Of a stretch of 64,000 bases of DNA, positions 22,990 through 32,238 are shown in pieces; position 1 is the first letter of the stretch; every line of letters begins with the position of its first letter. The translations under genes were made by a program, and so were the position numbers. The DNA comes from Nitrospinaceae bacterium (GTDB taxonomy: Bacteria; Nitrospinota; Nitrospinia; Nitrospinales; Nitrospinaceae): positions 1 to 64,000 of the forward strand of contig JAJDBF010000012.1 of NCBI GenBank assembly GCA_029261535.1, in the 5' to 3' direction. The notes below the pieces were generated by a model that worked only from the letters and a program-made list of their open reading frames with translations, had not been told where the DNA came from and did not search any database.

Positions 22990-24707
22990 TGGCAACCACA
23001 TCCGAACAATTCGATTACATTGTCGCTGGAAAATTTAAGGATGACCTGACGGCAAAATCAAAGTCAGCTTTCCAGCGCTTCAAAAAAAATGCCTCCAGCG
23101 CCATGAACGCCTTCAAACTGGCGGCGGTCGCGGCCTTCGCGGCGGCGGTTCTGGGAATCGGTAAACTCGTCAGCGCGGCGATTGATCTGGGGGATCGGTT
23201 CGATAAGCTAAACGCGAGTTTTGGGATTAGCGTTGAAACCCTGTCTAAATTAGAATTCGCCGCCGGCCGGTCCGGGTCGAGCGTCGAGGTAATGGCGAAA
23301 TCATTTAAAAAATTACAGGAAAATATATTTGATGCCGGTGAGGGAGTCCTCACGGCAAACAGGGCGTTTGATGCGCTTGGCATTAATGTCGAAGAGTTGC
23401 GCCAGTTGAGGCCAGAAGATCAATTCAAGTTGATCGCGGGGATACTGTCAGAAATTCCAGATCAGGCGACAAAAACGGCGGTGGCATTTGATATTTTCGG
23501 GAAAGGTGCGGAGGGGGTGCTATCGGCGGCGAAAGACGGGGCGGCTGGAATCGACGCAATGTTTAAAAAATCGGAAGAGTTAGGGATTGTCATGTCAACG
23601 GCTACGGCAACGGCGATGGCGGAATTTAATGACCTGATATTCGATCTCGGTAAGGTCATAAGATCCGCAATCGAGCAAGGCCTCGTCCCTTTTCTGAAAA
23701 TAATAAACGACAATCGTGAGGCGCTGGAAAATCTTGCGGCCATGTTCCGCGACATCGTCATCCCCGTTGCCAAATTCTTCGCCACCGCCATGCTGGTCGC
23801 CGCCAACGCAGTCAATGCGGTGATAGCGGCATCGTTGGCGTTGTCCGGCGCGTTGTTCAAGGTTTTCGAGACGCTCACAGGCTTGTCGGATGCTATTGGT
23901 CTGACAACCGACCTGTCGGCAGAATGGCGGCTGGAATCCGAGGCCGCGTTTGCGACCGCCGAAGAATTCGCTAACAGGGTGAAACCCCTAACTTTTTTCT
24001 TCAATGAGAACGCCGAGGCATCAAAAAAGGCCGCTGAAAAAACAGCGGCACAGACCATCGCCATGGCCAAAGCGAAAATCGAAACCGAGAAAAATGCGGT
24101 GGCGGTGGAGAAAGCCAGCAAGGCTAACGAGAAATTCGTCAAGACCTCCGAAAAGGTGATCGCCGTGACCACCAAAGCTATCAAGGGATTCCGGAGCCCC
24201 GTGTCTGGCGACTTCGACAGGTTCCGCGATAACGCCGGGGATTTCCTTGAAGATTTTGAGCAACACGCATTGAGACCGCGAAGTATTCAGCAAAATTTTA
24301 ACGACCGAGTCAAAAAGGCTGTCCAGGACGAACGGAAAAGGCAAACGGAACGTGCCGAGCAGGAGGTGTTTGACGAGGCTGTTCAACGGGGGCTGGGGGT
24401 CGTCGGCGGGTCAACATCCCGAGGCGGCGGTTCCGGGTCTTCGAGGTCAGGCCAACGCACTGGCACAGCGGATAGCGGATTTATCGATCAGATTATCCAA
24501 AACGGCGGCAACACAATAGTCGTTCAGGGTGATATCAACGTCGGTTCCGACACGTTCCCGAACCTCGGCGAGCAGGCGCGTCGACTCACACAGGAACAGG
24601 GCCGGCAGAAAAAACGCGGCGGCATCAGCATCGGTGAGCAGGAAGTGTTTTTAGGTCTAAAGGTACACCAGCCGAAATTTAGCGGCCCGCCGGAGGGATT
24701 TAAATAA
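22989..24707 (+). CDS. Tail tape measure protein
   Basis: A 572-residue protein. Residues about 35-60 hold a hydrophobic Ala-rich helix (FKLAAVAAFAAAVLGIGKLVSAAI), followed by phage-tape-measure phrases (FAAGRSGSSVEVMAKSFKKLQENI, FKLIAGILSEIPDQATKTAVAFDIFGKGAEGVL), a second hydrophobic region at about 255-300, and a charged coiled-coil plus Gly-rich C-terminus. At about 0.15 nm per residue the tail would be roughly 85 nm. The length fits a siphovirus. Confidence 0.9.
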   Translation: MATTSEQFDYIVAGKFKDDLTAKSKSAFQRFKKNASSAMNAFKLAAVAAFAAAVLGIGKLVSAAIDLGDRFDKLNASFGISVETLSKLEFAAGRSGSSVEVMAKSFKKLQENIFDAGEGVLTANRAFDALGINVEELRQLRPEDQFKLIAGILSEIPDQATKTAVAFDIFGKGAEGVLSAAKDGAAGIDAMFKKSEELGIVMSTATATAMAEFNDLIFDLGKVIRSAIEQGLVPFLKIINDNREALENLAAMFRDIVIPVAKFFATAMLVAANAVNAVIAASLALSGALFKVFETLTGLSDAIGLTTDLSAEWRLESEAAFATAEEFANRVKPLTFFFNENAEASKKAAEKTAAQTIAMAKAKIETEKNAVAVEKASKANEKFVKTSEKVIAVTTKAIKGFRSPVSGDFDRFRDNAGDFLEDFEQHALRPRSIQQNFNDRVKKAVQDERKRQTERAEQEVFDEAVQRGLGVVGGSTSRGGGSGSSRSGQRTGTADSGFIDQIIQNGGNTIVVQGDINVGSDTFPNLGEQARRLTQEQGRQKKRGGISIGEQEVFLGLKVHQPKFSGPPEGFK

Positions 24708-25087
24708 TGCCTGGCATCGAATTCAGATACCCGACGGTTGCCGTCCCGACCACGTCATGGGTCCCGGCATTCCAGCCGCATTTCCCATCGTCGGAACCAT
24801 CGCAACGCCTGCAATTGTCGGCGCAGTCTGGCGGCGGCACGCATTATGTGCAAGACAAAGGAATCACCAACCAAATTTTTACGCTGGTGTTTGTTTTAAC
24901 CACCAAGGCCGAGCGCGATCTGTATCAAGCGTTGTTCGATGCCACCGTCGGCGCGGTCAACCAACTGGAATTTATTGACCGCTTCGGCACCACCCACACC
25001 GTGCGTCTGCTGTCGGGGCGCGATGACCTTGAGGAAGTGTCGCAGGATCGCTACAGCGGCACGATACGTTTGAGAAAGGAGAGTTGA
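24707..25087 (+). CDS. Tail protein, DUF2460-like
   Basis: A 126-residue protein: FRYPTVAVPTTSWVPAFQPHFP, then QSGGGTHYVQDKGI, FTLVFVLTTKAERDLYQALFD and FIDRFGTTHTVRLL. This layout, directly after the tape measure, resembles DUF2460/distal-tail type proteins. It shares its first base with the tape-measure stop. Confidence 0.6.
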   Translation: MPGIEFRYPTVAVPTTSWVPAFQPHFPSSEPSQRLQLSAQSGGGTHYVQDKGITNQIFTLVFVLTTKAERDLYQALFDATVGAVNQLEFIDRFGTTHTVRLLSGRDDLEEVSQDRYSGTIRLRKES

Positions 25088-25434
25088 TGCCAATCGAATG
25101 GAATAAATACACGCCTGAGCATTTCGGTTTTGATGTCGTTTCAGAGGACATCGAAGAGCATGGCGACTACACCGTGTTCCCGTGTCGCGTCGCCTTGCTG
25201 GAGACGGGGGAGCACGCTGTTGACCTGCCCATCCCGATCAAAGCGGGATACGTTGCGCAATTGCACTCTAAAGGCGATGAGGGTGTGCGCATCCTGCAGG
25301 AGACAATCCACAGCCGCGTTATCGCGGAATTGAAAAAGAGGATAGCCGTTGTCCCTGTATCCATCGAAACAAAAATAGATTTCCATAAATTAGGGCAGGT
25401 CGCCATCAAGGAAAAGGGCACAGAACAGAAATGA
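25087..25434 (+). CDS. Small tail protein, unknown
   Basis: A 115-residue acidic protein (WNKYTPEHFGFDVVSEDIEEHGDYTVFPCRV at the start). Located between two tail-tip genes. ATG 25087 overlaps the previous TGA and follows AAAGGAGAG. No family is recognised; a baseplate or tip assembly role is inferred from order. Confidence 0.5.
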   Translation: MPIEWNKYTPEHFGFDVVSEDIEEHGDYTVFPCRVALLETGEHAVDLPIPIKAGYVAQLHSKGDEGVRILQETIHSRVIAELKKRIAVVPVSIETKIDFHKLGQVAIKEKGTEQK

Positions 25435-28400
25435 AAACGCACACCGCCCCATTTTCTACAGCGCTGGTAAAAACCGGGCATGCACCGGTGACGCTGATCA
25501 TGATCGAGATTCCCGCCAACGGCGCGAATGCTGGCCTGACCCTGCGTTTGTCCGAACGCGGGGAGAATGGAGCGACCACCTTTTCAACGCCCGGCAACAC
25601 CTGGTACGCGCTGATCGACAACGTCGACCGCTCCGCCACGCTGGCGGATGCGAGTTCCGGTGTGATCGGCTCCGATGTCTCTATGAAATTCACGCTGGTG
25701 AACCTGCCGAGCGGTTTACTGTCTCCGGCGGCAAAATTTTCCAGCCTCAACCAAACCCACAAGCTGGCATCGGCAACGGTGACGGTTTACAACTGGTTCG
25801 ATGGTGAAGGCCTCGCCGAGGCCGACATGGATGTTGAATTTGTCGGGAACATTTCAGACGTGTTCAATCACGATGAAAAATTCTGTACGTTTGATGTGGT
25901 GTCGGTCTCCGCCGACATCGGCAAAAGAAAAATCGGGTCACTGATCACCAAAGCCAACTATCCGGAGGCCGGGGGTGACGTGCTGGGCGCGTTCAATAAT
26001 ATCGTGATCGGTGAGGTGCCGAAGGTGCCATGCAAGCGCACCAACGCCATCGCCATCACTTACATGCGCGGCGTGTTCCTGCCCGGCGATACCTCTATGA
26101 AAGTGACGGGTCCGCTTGACGAATTCCCATCATCGGGGCAGTTGGAAATCAACGGGGACGTGCTCAGCTACAGCGCGAAAACAACCAACACCTTCACCGG
26201 TATCAGCGGTGGCCAGGTCGAGCATTTCAGCGGCGAGCAGGTGGTGGAAAAACAGGCCAGCCATGACTTTCTGGTGTCGGATCCCGCGTTCCCGATAAAA
26301 TCAATCGATGCGGTTTATGTGAAGGATGGCGCAGGCGACCCCTATCAGCTGGTGGAGTCGTCAAAATACACGCTCGATCTTACAAATAATCTGGTGAAGT
26401 TCAGCGAATTGCCGACGGCTCTGCGTTCCACTGATTCCCGCTTCCTGCTGGCACATTTTGATGAGGTCGAGCCGGGCAGTAGTGCCGTCAACGCCAACAA
26501 CGCGATTGACCCCAGCGTCATCACCGAGGTGTCGACCATCAACGCCAACACCCCGGTGCTGGCGGTAAAACAAATCGACGCCATGCAACAGGTCGGAGAA
26601 ATCGGGCGCGTGTTTGTGGCAGTCACCTATTTCCAAGAGGCGGAAACGCCGAACGACACCGTGCAGGTTTCGATTGATGACGTTGGCAACATTGGGCAGT
26701 TGGACCGGCAGGCGGCAGAGGACGTGGCGACGGTCGCGGGCTCGACTGATATCAGTCACGCGAACACTGATAATTTCGGGTTTCCCATCGACAAGCCCGT
26801 GCCGCCGTCAACCAATAGTTCCACGGCGCACAAGACGCTAAAACAGCCCGCGACTGACGGCGCGACGCGAGGGTTTAATATTCTATCCGGCGTCCCGAGT
26901 GGGTTGACGGTCAAATTCCCTTCGCTCCCAGGCTCGCCGATATCGACCTTTTACACGCTTGTGGTGAATGTCGTCAGCGGGTCATTCGGGGTTGGGGCTA
27001 ACCCTGTGATTCAGGTCGGGGGGCATGTTGTTGCGCGTTGGAACGTGGGCCGCTCGAATTTTGACTATACACCGAATTTTGAACTGTCCGGCCAGCATGG
27101 AAGTAGTTTTCCGGTTTCCACAAATAACGGAGCGTGGTTCATTTCAATTGAGCTGGCAGAACGTTTCGTTACCTACGTCCCGAGTGTGTCGGTCTCGCCG
27201 CAGGCGCAGAACACGGTGAAATCTGGCGGCGTGTCCGCCACCAGCGGCACCAAATCCCTGACCGCCGTCACCTCGAAGGCATCCAACGTCGTCACCAAAC
27301 TGCTGGAAATCACCAGCCACGTTAACGGCGACTGGTCGTGGTTCAAGGATAAGATTTTGCGTCTCACCTACACCGGCTCTGCCGATGGACGCGATGTCTA
27401 CATCGCGCTGGCACGATTCAATATCGAGTACGCGCAATTGACCAAGGTCGTGACGGATCGGGTGTATGCCGATTCCAAGGGTGTCAAAGATGATGTCAGC
27501 GGCTCCATCACCGGCACACCGGACGCTTTGATCGAGCGGCCCGATCACTTTTATTCGTGGTCGCTGGATGTCGGTATCGCCGCAAAAAAAGATGTTGCGA
27601 TTGGCCTCTTCGGCGGCGGCACATTCGATTTATTTGGTGGCGGCACGCTCGACCTCGCCGGTGCCAGCGCGAGCTACATCAACGCCGCGTCGTTCACTGC
27701 GGCAGGGGCTTTGTTCGCCGCTGAAATCGCGGGCGGTTATAAAATCGCGGGGATCATCGACGCGCTGATTCCCGTGCGGGATATTTGGGCAACTATCGGC
27801 CTCAACACGCGCTCGGTCCTGTACTTCAAGCGTGGCGAAGCTCATATTTTTTTCAGGCCGCTGAACGGTTCCGCAGAAAGCACCGCCACCATCCGCAATC
27901 TTGATAAAAATGACATCATCGTCGTGGCCGGAGACGGGCAGGAGGCGATCGAAGTCGACAACACGCCGGGCGACAACATCATCAACCAGCTGACTCTGAA
28001 ATATGGCTGGGATTGGGGGGAGGGCCAGTTCAAAGCCGATCCCATCGAGGTCAATGATGAAAAATCACAGGAGCGTTATGCCGTGCAGAAGAGCCCGGCG
28101 GATAACGGGTTCCACTGGGTGCGTGGCTCGCTGATGGCGCAAACGCTCGCCGATTTTTATCTGGCAGAATTTAAAGACGTGTTCAAGGTCGTCACCTTCA
28201 CGGGGCTTTTTAAAAATATGGACCTCGATACCTTCGATCAAATCGGGTTCCGTCACGGTGTGCTGGAGACGGATGGCGGATCGTTCAAGCCCGGCCTGAT
28301 TTTAGGAGTCAACCGGCAAATGGGTGTTGGGGTTCGCGGGCGAATGGATGAGGTGCAACTGGTTCTGCGCATGGTGAACACGGGCCAACTTATTAACGAC

Positions 28401-28463
28401 GGTCTGGGGCTGGACGCGCTCGGCCTTGACGGCCTCGGGGGATTCGAGGTGCTCGACGGATGA
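25431..28463 (+). CDS. Large tail-tip/host-specificity protein (gpJ position)
   Basis: A 1010-residue protein. The N-terminal 250 residues are beta-rich and resemble distal-tail/hub domains; the middle has Val/Ser/Thr-rich beta sheets; residues about 720-760 hold LFGGGTFDLFGGGTLDLAG repeats; the C-terminus ends with Gly-Leu-Asp repeats (LGLDALGLDGLGG). It is the largest phage gene and sits last in the core tail module, where lambda J lies. It overlaps both neighbours by 4 bases. Confidence 0.7.
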   Translation: MKTHTAPFSTALVKTGHAPVTLIMIEIPANGANAGLTLRLSERGENGATTFSTPGNTWYALIDNVDRSATLADASSGVIGSDVSMKFTLVNLPSGLLSPAAKFSSLNQTHKLASATVTVYNWFDGEGLAEADMDVEFVGNISDVFNHDEKFCTFDVVSVSADIGKRKIGSLITKANYPEAGGDVLGAFNNIVIGEVPKVPCKRTNAIAITYMRGVFLPGDTSMKVTGPLDEFPSSGQLEINGDVLSYSAKTTNTFTGISGGQVEHFSGEQVVEKQASHDFLVSDPAFPIKSIDAVYVKDGAGDPYQLVESSKYTLDLTNNLVKFSELPTALRSTDSRFLLAHFDEVEPGSSAVNANNAIDPSVITEVSTINANTPVLAVKQIDAMQQVGEIGRVFVAVTYFQEAETPNDTVQVSIDDVGNIGQLDRQAAEDVATVAGSTDISHANTDNFGFPIDKPVPPSTNSSTAHKTLKQPATDGATRGFNILSGVPSGLTVKFPSLPGSPISTFYTLVVNVVSGSFGVGANPVIQVGGHVVARWNVGRSNFDYTPNFELSGQHGSSFPVSTNNGAWFISIELAERFVTYVPSVSVSPQAQNTVKSGGVSATSGTKSLTAVTSKASNVVTKLLEITSHVNGDWSWFKDKILRLTYTGSADGRDVYIALARFNIEYAQLTKVVTDRVYADSKGVKDDVSGSITGTPDALIERPDHFYSWSLDVGIAAKKDVAIGLFGGGTFDLFGGGTLDLAGASASYINAASFTAAGALFAAEIAGGYKIAGIIDALIPVRDIWATIGLNTRSVLYFKRGEAHIFFRPLNGSAESTATIRNLDKNDIIVVAGDGQEAIEVDNTPGDNIINQLTLKYGWDWGEGQFKADPIEVNDEKSQERYAVQKSPADNGFHWVRGSLMAQTLADFYLAEFKDVFKVVTFTGLFKNMDLDTFDQIGFRHGVLETDGGSFKPGLILGVNRQMGVGVRGRMDEVQLVLRMVNTGQLINDGLGLDALGLDGLGGFEVLDG

Positions 28464-28903
28464 CCATAAACGTAAATTTAGACCCACTCTCTGAAGGCAA
28501 CACGTCCTGGTTCGCGTCTTGGCTGGCTTTGTTTGAAATGGTCGATGATCTCGCGGGACTGCAGACGATTGTCATCCCGGTTCAGCACGATCCGGAAGCG
28601 GGCGTGACTTTTTTCGATTCGTTTTACGCGCAGGAAAATATCACCATCGCCAAGGCCAGTATCGATTTTTCCGCGCTGGCTCCGACCGGCGGCGCACTCA
28701 CCTGCGAATTGCTGGTTGATGGCGTGGCATCGGGCGAAACTTTCGATCTAAACGATGGCACCTTGCAACAATTGAGCACCCTGTCCACCGCGCTCAACGT
28801 CAATCAGGGCCAGCGCGTCGGTTTGAAATGGACCGTTGTGCCCGGCCAGCCCGGCATTCCCGGCATCATCATTTTGTATTTCAAACCCCGGCCAATTCCA
28901 TAG
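28460..28903 (+). CDS. Tail-associated protein, unknown
   Basis: A 147-residue protein with a beta-sandwich-like pattern and a Pro/Gly-rich C-terminus (VVPGQPGIPGIIILYFKPRPIP). It lies between the gpJ-like gene and the fibre gene, so a fibre connector or tip accessory role is plausible. No family is recognised. Confidence 0.5.
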   Translation: MTINVNLDPLSEGNTSWFASWLALFEMVDDLAGLQTIVIPVQHDPEAGVTFFDSFYAQENITIAKASIDFSALAPTGGALTCELLVDGVASGETFDLNDGTLQQLSTLSTALNVNQGQRVGLKWTVVPGQPGIPGIIILYFKPRPIP

Positions 28904-28929
28904 CGTAATTTTTGGAGGATTTTTAAAAT

Positions 28930-30870
28930 ATGGAACGGAAAACACTCTCTTATGTTCACGCGCTGACATTAGCCGTCCTGTTATTTGCCAGCCCCGCGCT
29001 GGCGGTCACCGACACGGCGCACGTCCAGAACGCGCTGGAGTCTGTGCAAAATACCGAGCAGGCCAGCACACCCGCCACGCCCGCCACCGGCAAACAGAAA
29101 CTTTATTTCAAAACCAACGGGAATTTATACCGACTCGATGACACCGGCACCGAGACCGTCCTACAGGACACGCTACCGATCCCGGACAGTCAGTCTCTGT
29201 TAAAAGGTTCGGCGGACGCGACGAAACTTTTGCAATTTGAAATCGATGGATTCACCACCGCAACCACCCGCACCATCACCTGGCCGGACAACGATATTAA
29301 TTTCGGCACGCTCGAAACCAAACTGAACGGTATCGAGGCACTGGCGGACGTTACCGACGCGACCAACGTGAACACGGCTGGCGCGGTGATGGAAACCGAC
29401 TACGACGCCAACACGATTTTAACGGCGGACACCGACGACACGCCGACACCGCTCACGGTTCCGGAGGCGACATTCGTCGGACGCAACACCGGCGGCAGTA
29501 TCGCAGGCCTGACGGCGACCACCACCAAACAGATTTTAAATCTCGACCTCGTCCAGAACCTAAAGGCGAATCTAACCGCCTCCGGCGCACCGGGGGCAGG
29601 CGACGATTCAACGCTGGGCTGGTCCGTTGGGTCGCTGTGGATCGATATTTCAAACGATGTCATTTACCAATGCGCCGATGCCAGTTCCGGCGCGGCGGTG
29701 TGGATCAACATCACAGCGGGTGCCTCCGGCGGCGATCCCGATCAAAATCTATTCAATACCATCACCGGCGATACCGGGACGGATACAGTCGCCGACACGG
29801 TAGCGGATACTGTAGTGATCACCGGCGGTTCCGGCGTGCGCGTCGATTCCAACGGCACCACCGACACGATCACAATCACCGCCTGCGACGATGACGGCGA
29901 CACTTGTGTCGAAACCGAGCAGGGCGCGGACGATGACACGATTCGTTTTGAAACGGCGGGCGTTCAGCGCGGCAGGTTTGACAGCAACGGATTCGCGCTG
30001 GTGACAGGCCAGAGTGTCACCGGCATCGACAACGACACCGCTATGCTTGCCGACTCTGCCTCTATCATACCGACCCAGCACGCGTCCAAAATTTACGCAG
30101 ATAACACGGCACCGACCGCCTACATCGGCGGATTGAAAACCTCGAACAACGTCACAGATGCCGACCATGATGTTGACATCGCGAAAGGCGTGGCGCGGGA
30201 CGTGACCGACGTCGCCACCATGCGCCTGACGGCGGCGATGACGAAACAAATTGACTGCACGTGGGTGGTGGCTACCAATCAGTGCGGACTCGACACCGGC
30301 ACCGTGTCGGCGAATACGGGTTATGGTTTGTGGCTCATCATGCGGAGCGACACCGGCCTGGTCGATTGGATGTATTCGACCGTCATGGACTCGCAAGGCT
30401 CGCCCACCATGCCGACGAACTACGACCGCAAGCGCCTGATCGGCTGGGTCCGCACCGATGCCTCATCCAACATCATGCAGTTCACGCAGGCAGGCGACTA
30501 TTTTTTATTACTGGCAGAATCGCCGCAGGAGTTCGCCGACTCCACCCTGACCCATAATACATTTGAAACCGCCGCGCTCACCTGTCCACCGTTTACGCTG
30601 GCTCATATTTATGGGAGCCAATCCAACAACGGCGCCAACGACTGGATTCTATTTCACATCAACGCAGGCAACACCACCATGGGGGGCGCCGGAACCAAAC
30701 CGTGGATGGATGCTGAGCTTGCGGCGAACGGAACGCGCGCCGGTCGGGCCGGGTGGGTCGCCGTTGATGGCTCCAGCCAGGTCCGCTACGCCGCGAATTT
30801 CACATCAGGCACACCCGCGATCACGGTGTCACTGATCGGATGCAATGTACTCACGCGGAGCGATCCATAA
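28930..30870 (+). CDS. Tail fibre with an N-terminal signal peptide
   Basis: A 646-residue protein. Residues 1-25 form a classical signal peptide (basic start, ALTLAVLLFA core, SPALA cleavage motif). The mature part is Thr/Asp/Ala-rich with fibre-like repeats (LTADTDDTPTPLTVPEATFVGRN, VADTVADTVVITGGSGV) and a C-terminal beta-rich domain of about 250 residues. GGAGG lies 13 bases upstream of ATG. Position after gpJ fits a receptor-binding fibre, but a Sec signal on a virion protein is unexpected. Confidence 0.7.
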   Translation: MERKTLSYVHALTLAVLLFASPALAVTDTAHVQNALESVQNTEQASTPATPATGKQKLYFKTNGNLYRLDDTGTETVLQDTLPIPDSQSLLKGSADATKLLQFEIDGFTTATTRTITWPDNDINFGTLETKLNGIEALADVTDATNVNTAGAVMETDYDANTILTADTDDTPTPLTVPEATFVGRNTGGSIAGLTATTTKQILNLDLVQNLKANLTASGAPGAGDDSTLGWSVGSLWIDISNDVIYQCADASSGAAVWINITAGASGGDPDQNLFNTITGDTGTDTVADTVADTVVITGGSGVRVDSNGTTDTITITACDDDGDTCVETEQGADDDTIRFETAGVQRGRFDSNGFALVTGQSVTGIDNDTAMLADSASIIPTQHASKIYADNTAPTAYIGGLKTSNNVTDADHDVDIAKGVARDVTDVATMRLTAAMTKQIDCTWVVATNQCGLDTGTVSANTGYGLWLIMRSDTGLVDWMYSTVMDSQGSPTMPTNYDRKRLIGWVRTDASSNIMQFTQAGDYFLLLAESPQEFADSTLTHNTFETAALTCPPFTLAHIYGSQSNNGANDWILFHINAGNTTMGGAGTKPWMDAELAANGTRAGRAGWVAVDGSSQVRYAANFTSGTPAITVSLIGCNVLTRSDP

Positions 30871-31199
30871 TGGAACAGTTTTTATCGGGGGAAGCGGGAC
30901 TGCTCGGGCTGGTGGCGGCTCTGCTGGCGCGAGTTATTTTTAAAGATTTTCTGGAAATCCGTGCCAGCGGCAAGGGTTCCGACCGGCGCGGCGATACCGA
31001 TGAAATCATTCGAATTTTAAAACGGATCGACGAGCGCGGCGAGGCCGACCACGAATTAACCAAGGATTTACACGAATGGCACAACACCACCGATCCGACA
31101 ACGGGTCGCAAATCGTGGTGGCCGGACCTCGGCCTGAAAACAAAAATCAAAGAAATTCACGAACGCGTCGTTAACAAAAAATGTGAGGTGGACAAATGA
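30870..31199 (+). CDS. Membrane-anchored small phage protein
   Basis: A 109-residue protein: one hydrophobic segment (AGLLGLVAALLARVIF, about residues 8-24) then a charged helical region. ATG 30870 overlaps the fibre TAA. Size and topology resemble some holin-associated or spanin-like proteins, but no family is recognised. Confidence 0.5.
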   Translation: MEQFLSGEAGLLGLVAALLARVIFKDFLEIRASGKGSDRRGDTDEIIRILKRIDERGEADHELTKDLHEWHNTTDPTTGRKSWWPDLGLKTKIKEIHERVVNKKCEVDK

Positions 31200-31270
31200 C
31201 AGCAATCGCCTGGACCATGCTGATCGCGTTTCTGATTTATGAAGGGTTTAAAGGGGCTTTCAAAAGCTAA
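31196..31270 (+). CDS. 24-residue transmembrane peptide
   Basis: MTAIAWTMLIAFLIYEGF is one hydrophobic helix with a basic C-terminus. The ATG overlaps the preceding TGA (ATGA), consistent with coupled translation. It is the last rightward gene before the leftward moron block. Confidence 0.4.
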   Translation: MTAIAWTMLIAFLIYEGFKGAFKS

Positions 31271-31277
31271 TCCGCTT

Positions 31278-31400
31278 TTATTCAAAAACCCGGATCTGTT
31301 TCGTGTCAATTTCCAACGCTGACCGGAGTTGTTCCATATAACGCATGTCGCCGGGGGATTCCATGATCAGCACGATGCCGGGTTTCAGGCATTCGAATTG
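31278..31400 (-). pseudogene. C-terminal fragment of a copy of the 31852-32238 gene
   Basis: Read on the minus strand, this encodes ECLKPGIVLIMESPGDMRYMEQL and ends RVFE-stop. The intact gene at 31852-32238 has the same block and ends EIRIF. The fragment has no start and its N-terminal part is missing; the unknown gene 31404-31826 sits in the gap. It is a duplication remnant. Confidence 0.7.
31327..31394. repeat. 68-bp direct repeat, copy A
   Basis: About 65 of 68 bases match 31898-31965 in the same orientation. The two copies flank the gene 31404-31826. Confidence 0.85.
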
Positions 31401-31403
31401 AGA

Positions 31404-31826
31404 TTATGCTTCAAAAAATAATGATATTATCTTTTTAACTACAGCCGTCACGCTAGCGGGGACAATACTTTGCTCTAAGGAACCTAAGCAGCGCTCGACT
31501 AAACTATGGTCAGGTCTGCTCTTCTCAAGCTCTTGAGCCATTTCATCCATCAATCCAGTAGCTTGTTTTAGTTGCTCTTTTATTTCGTTATCGGCCGCTC
31601 CTTTCCTTATCTGGATATCCAGATTCGAAGGGCCAGAAGCCTGCATTCCAATCGTCGTGGATCCCGGCCCGCCTCCCTGGGGATTGACAATAAACCCAGC
31701 ACCGCTGGCATTAGAGGCTTGAAAACCCACCGAATTAATATTGATGTTGAAGCGAAATTGCGCCGGGTCTTCATTAATAGACTTTGAAATCTCTCTTATA
31801 ATCTGTGCAGCCTCGGTATTGTTCAT
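31404..31826 (-). CDS. Unknown moron gene between duplicated fragments
   Basis: A 140-residue protein with an N-terminal helix (AAQIIREISKSI), a Gly/Asn/Ser-rich centre (NASGAGFIVNPQGGGPGSTTIG) and a helical C-terminal half. ATG 31826 has AAGGAG upstream. Base composition is clearly richer in A/T than the late genes. I do not recognise the family. Being leftward, flanked by repeats and compositionally distinct, it looks like a recently acquired cargo gene. Confidence 0.6.
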   Translation of the reverse strand: MNNTEAAQIIREISKSINEDPAQFRFNININSVGFQASNASGAGFIVNPQGGGPGSTTIGMQASGPSNLDIQIRKGAADNEIKEQLKQATGLMDEMAQELEKSRPDHSLVERCLGSLEQSIVPASVTAVVKKIISLFFEA

Positions 31827-31851
31827 AACTACGTCTCCTTTATATCACCAT

Positions 31852-32238
31852 TTAAAATATCCTGATTTCCAGGCAGTCGGTGTCGACGGTCACCTGCAGT
31901 TGTTCCATATAACGCTGGTCGCCGGGGGATTCCATGATCAGCACGATGCCGGGTTTCAGGCACTCCATGCCGGAGTCCGGCAGGCAGGAGACGTGCGCAT
32001 AGTGCAGAGCCTGGCCAATCGATTCCTTCCATTTATTCGCGAAATCAAATTCAATGGCGTAACCCTCGGCGATGCAGTCGACGCGCGTCCGATCCGGCAA
32101 GCGCACTTCCATGCGCCCGTTATGTTCAGCACACCACCGCTCTTGATACCACCGCTCCGGATGCAGTCGTTTTTTCCCGGCCTGCGCCGGACACACCCCG
32201 ACCAATAAAATAATGGCGACAATCAGCAGGCGAGTCAT
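31852..32238 (-). CDS. Exported conserved protein with VDCI-EFDFANKW motif
   Basis: A 128-residue protein with a signal peptide (LLIVAIILLVGVCPAQA, cleavage near residue 20). The mature part has CAEHNGRMEVRLPDRTRVDCIAEGYAIEFDFANKWKESIGQALHYA, in which D, E and K spacing recalls a PD-(D/E)XK nuclease-like fold. That is speculative, and the predicted location is periplasmic. A fragmentary second copy lies at 31278-31400. Confidence 0.6.
   Translation of the reverse strand: MTRLLIVAIILLVGVCPAQAGKKRLHPERWYQERWCAEHNGRMEVRLPDRTRVDCIAEGYAIEFDFANKWKESIGQALHYAHVSCLPDSGMECLKPGIVLIMESPGDQRYMEQLQVTVDTDCLEIRIF
31898..31965. repeat. 68-bp direct repeat, copy B
   Basis: It lies within the 3' part of the intact 31852-32238 gene and is the likely source of copy A at 31327-31394. 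Confidence 0.85.

Noticed and set aside
26361-26759. Long minus-strand ORFs opposite the gpJ-like gene (also 20064-20630, 15553-15915, 29749-30396)
   Set aside because: They are antisense shadows of well-supported genes with high G/C at third positions, without ribosome sites or recognisable domains.
28930-30870. Diversity-generating retroelement acting on the tail fibre
   Set aside because: No reverse transcriptase gene and no template/variable repeat pair were found in the prophage.
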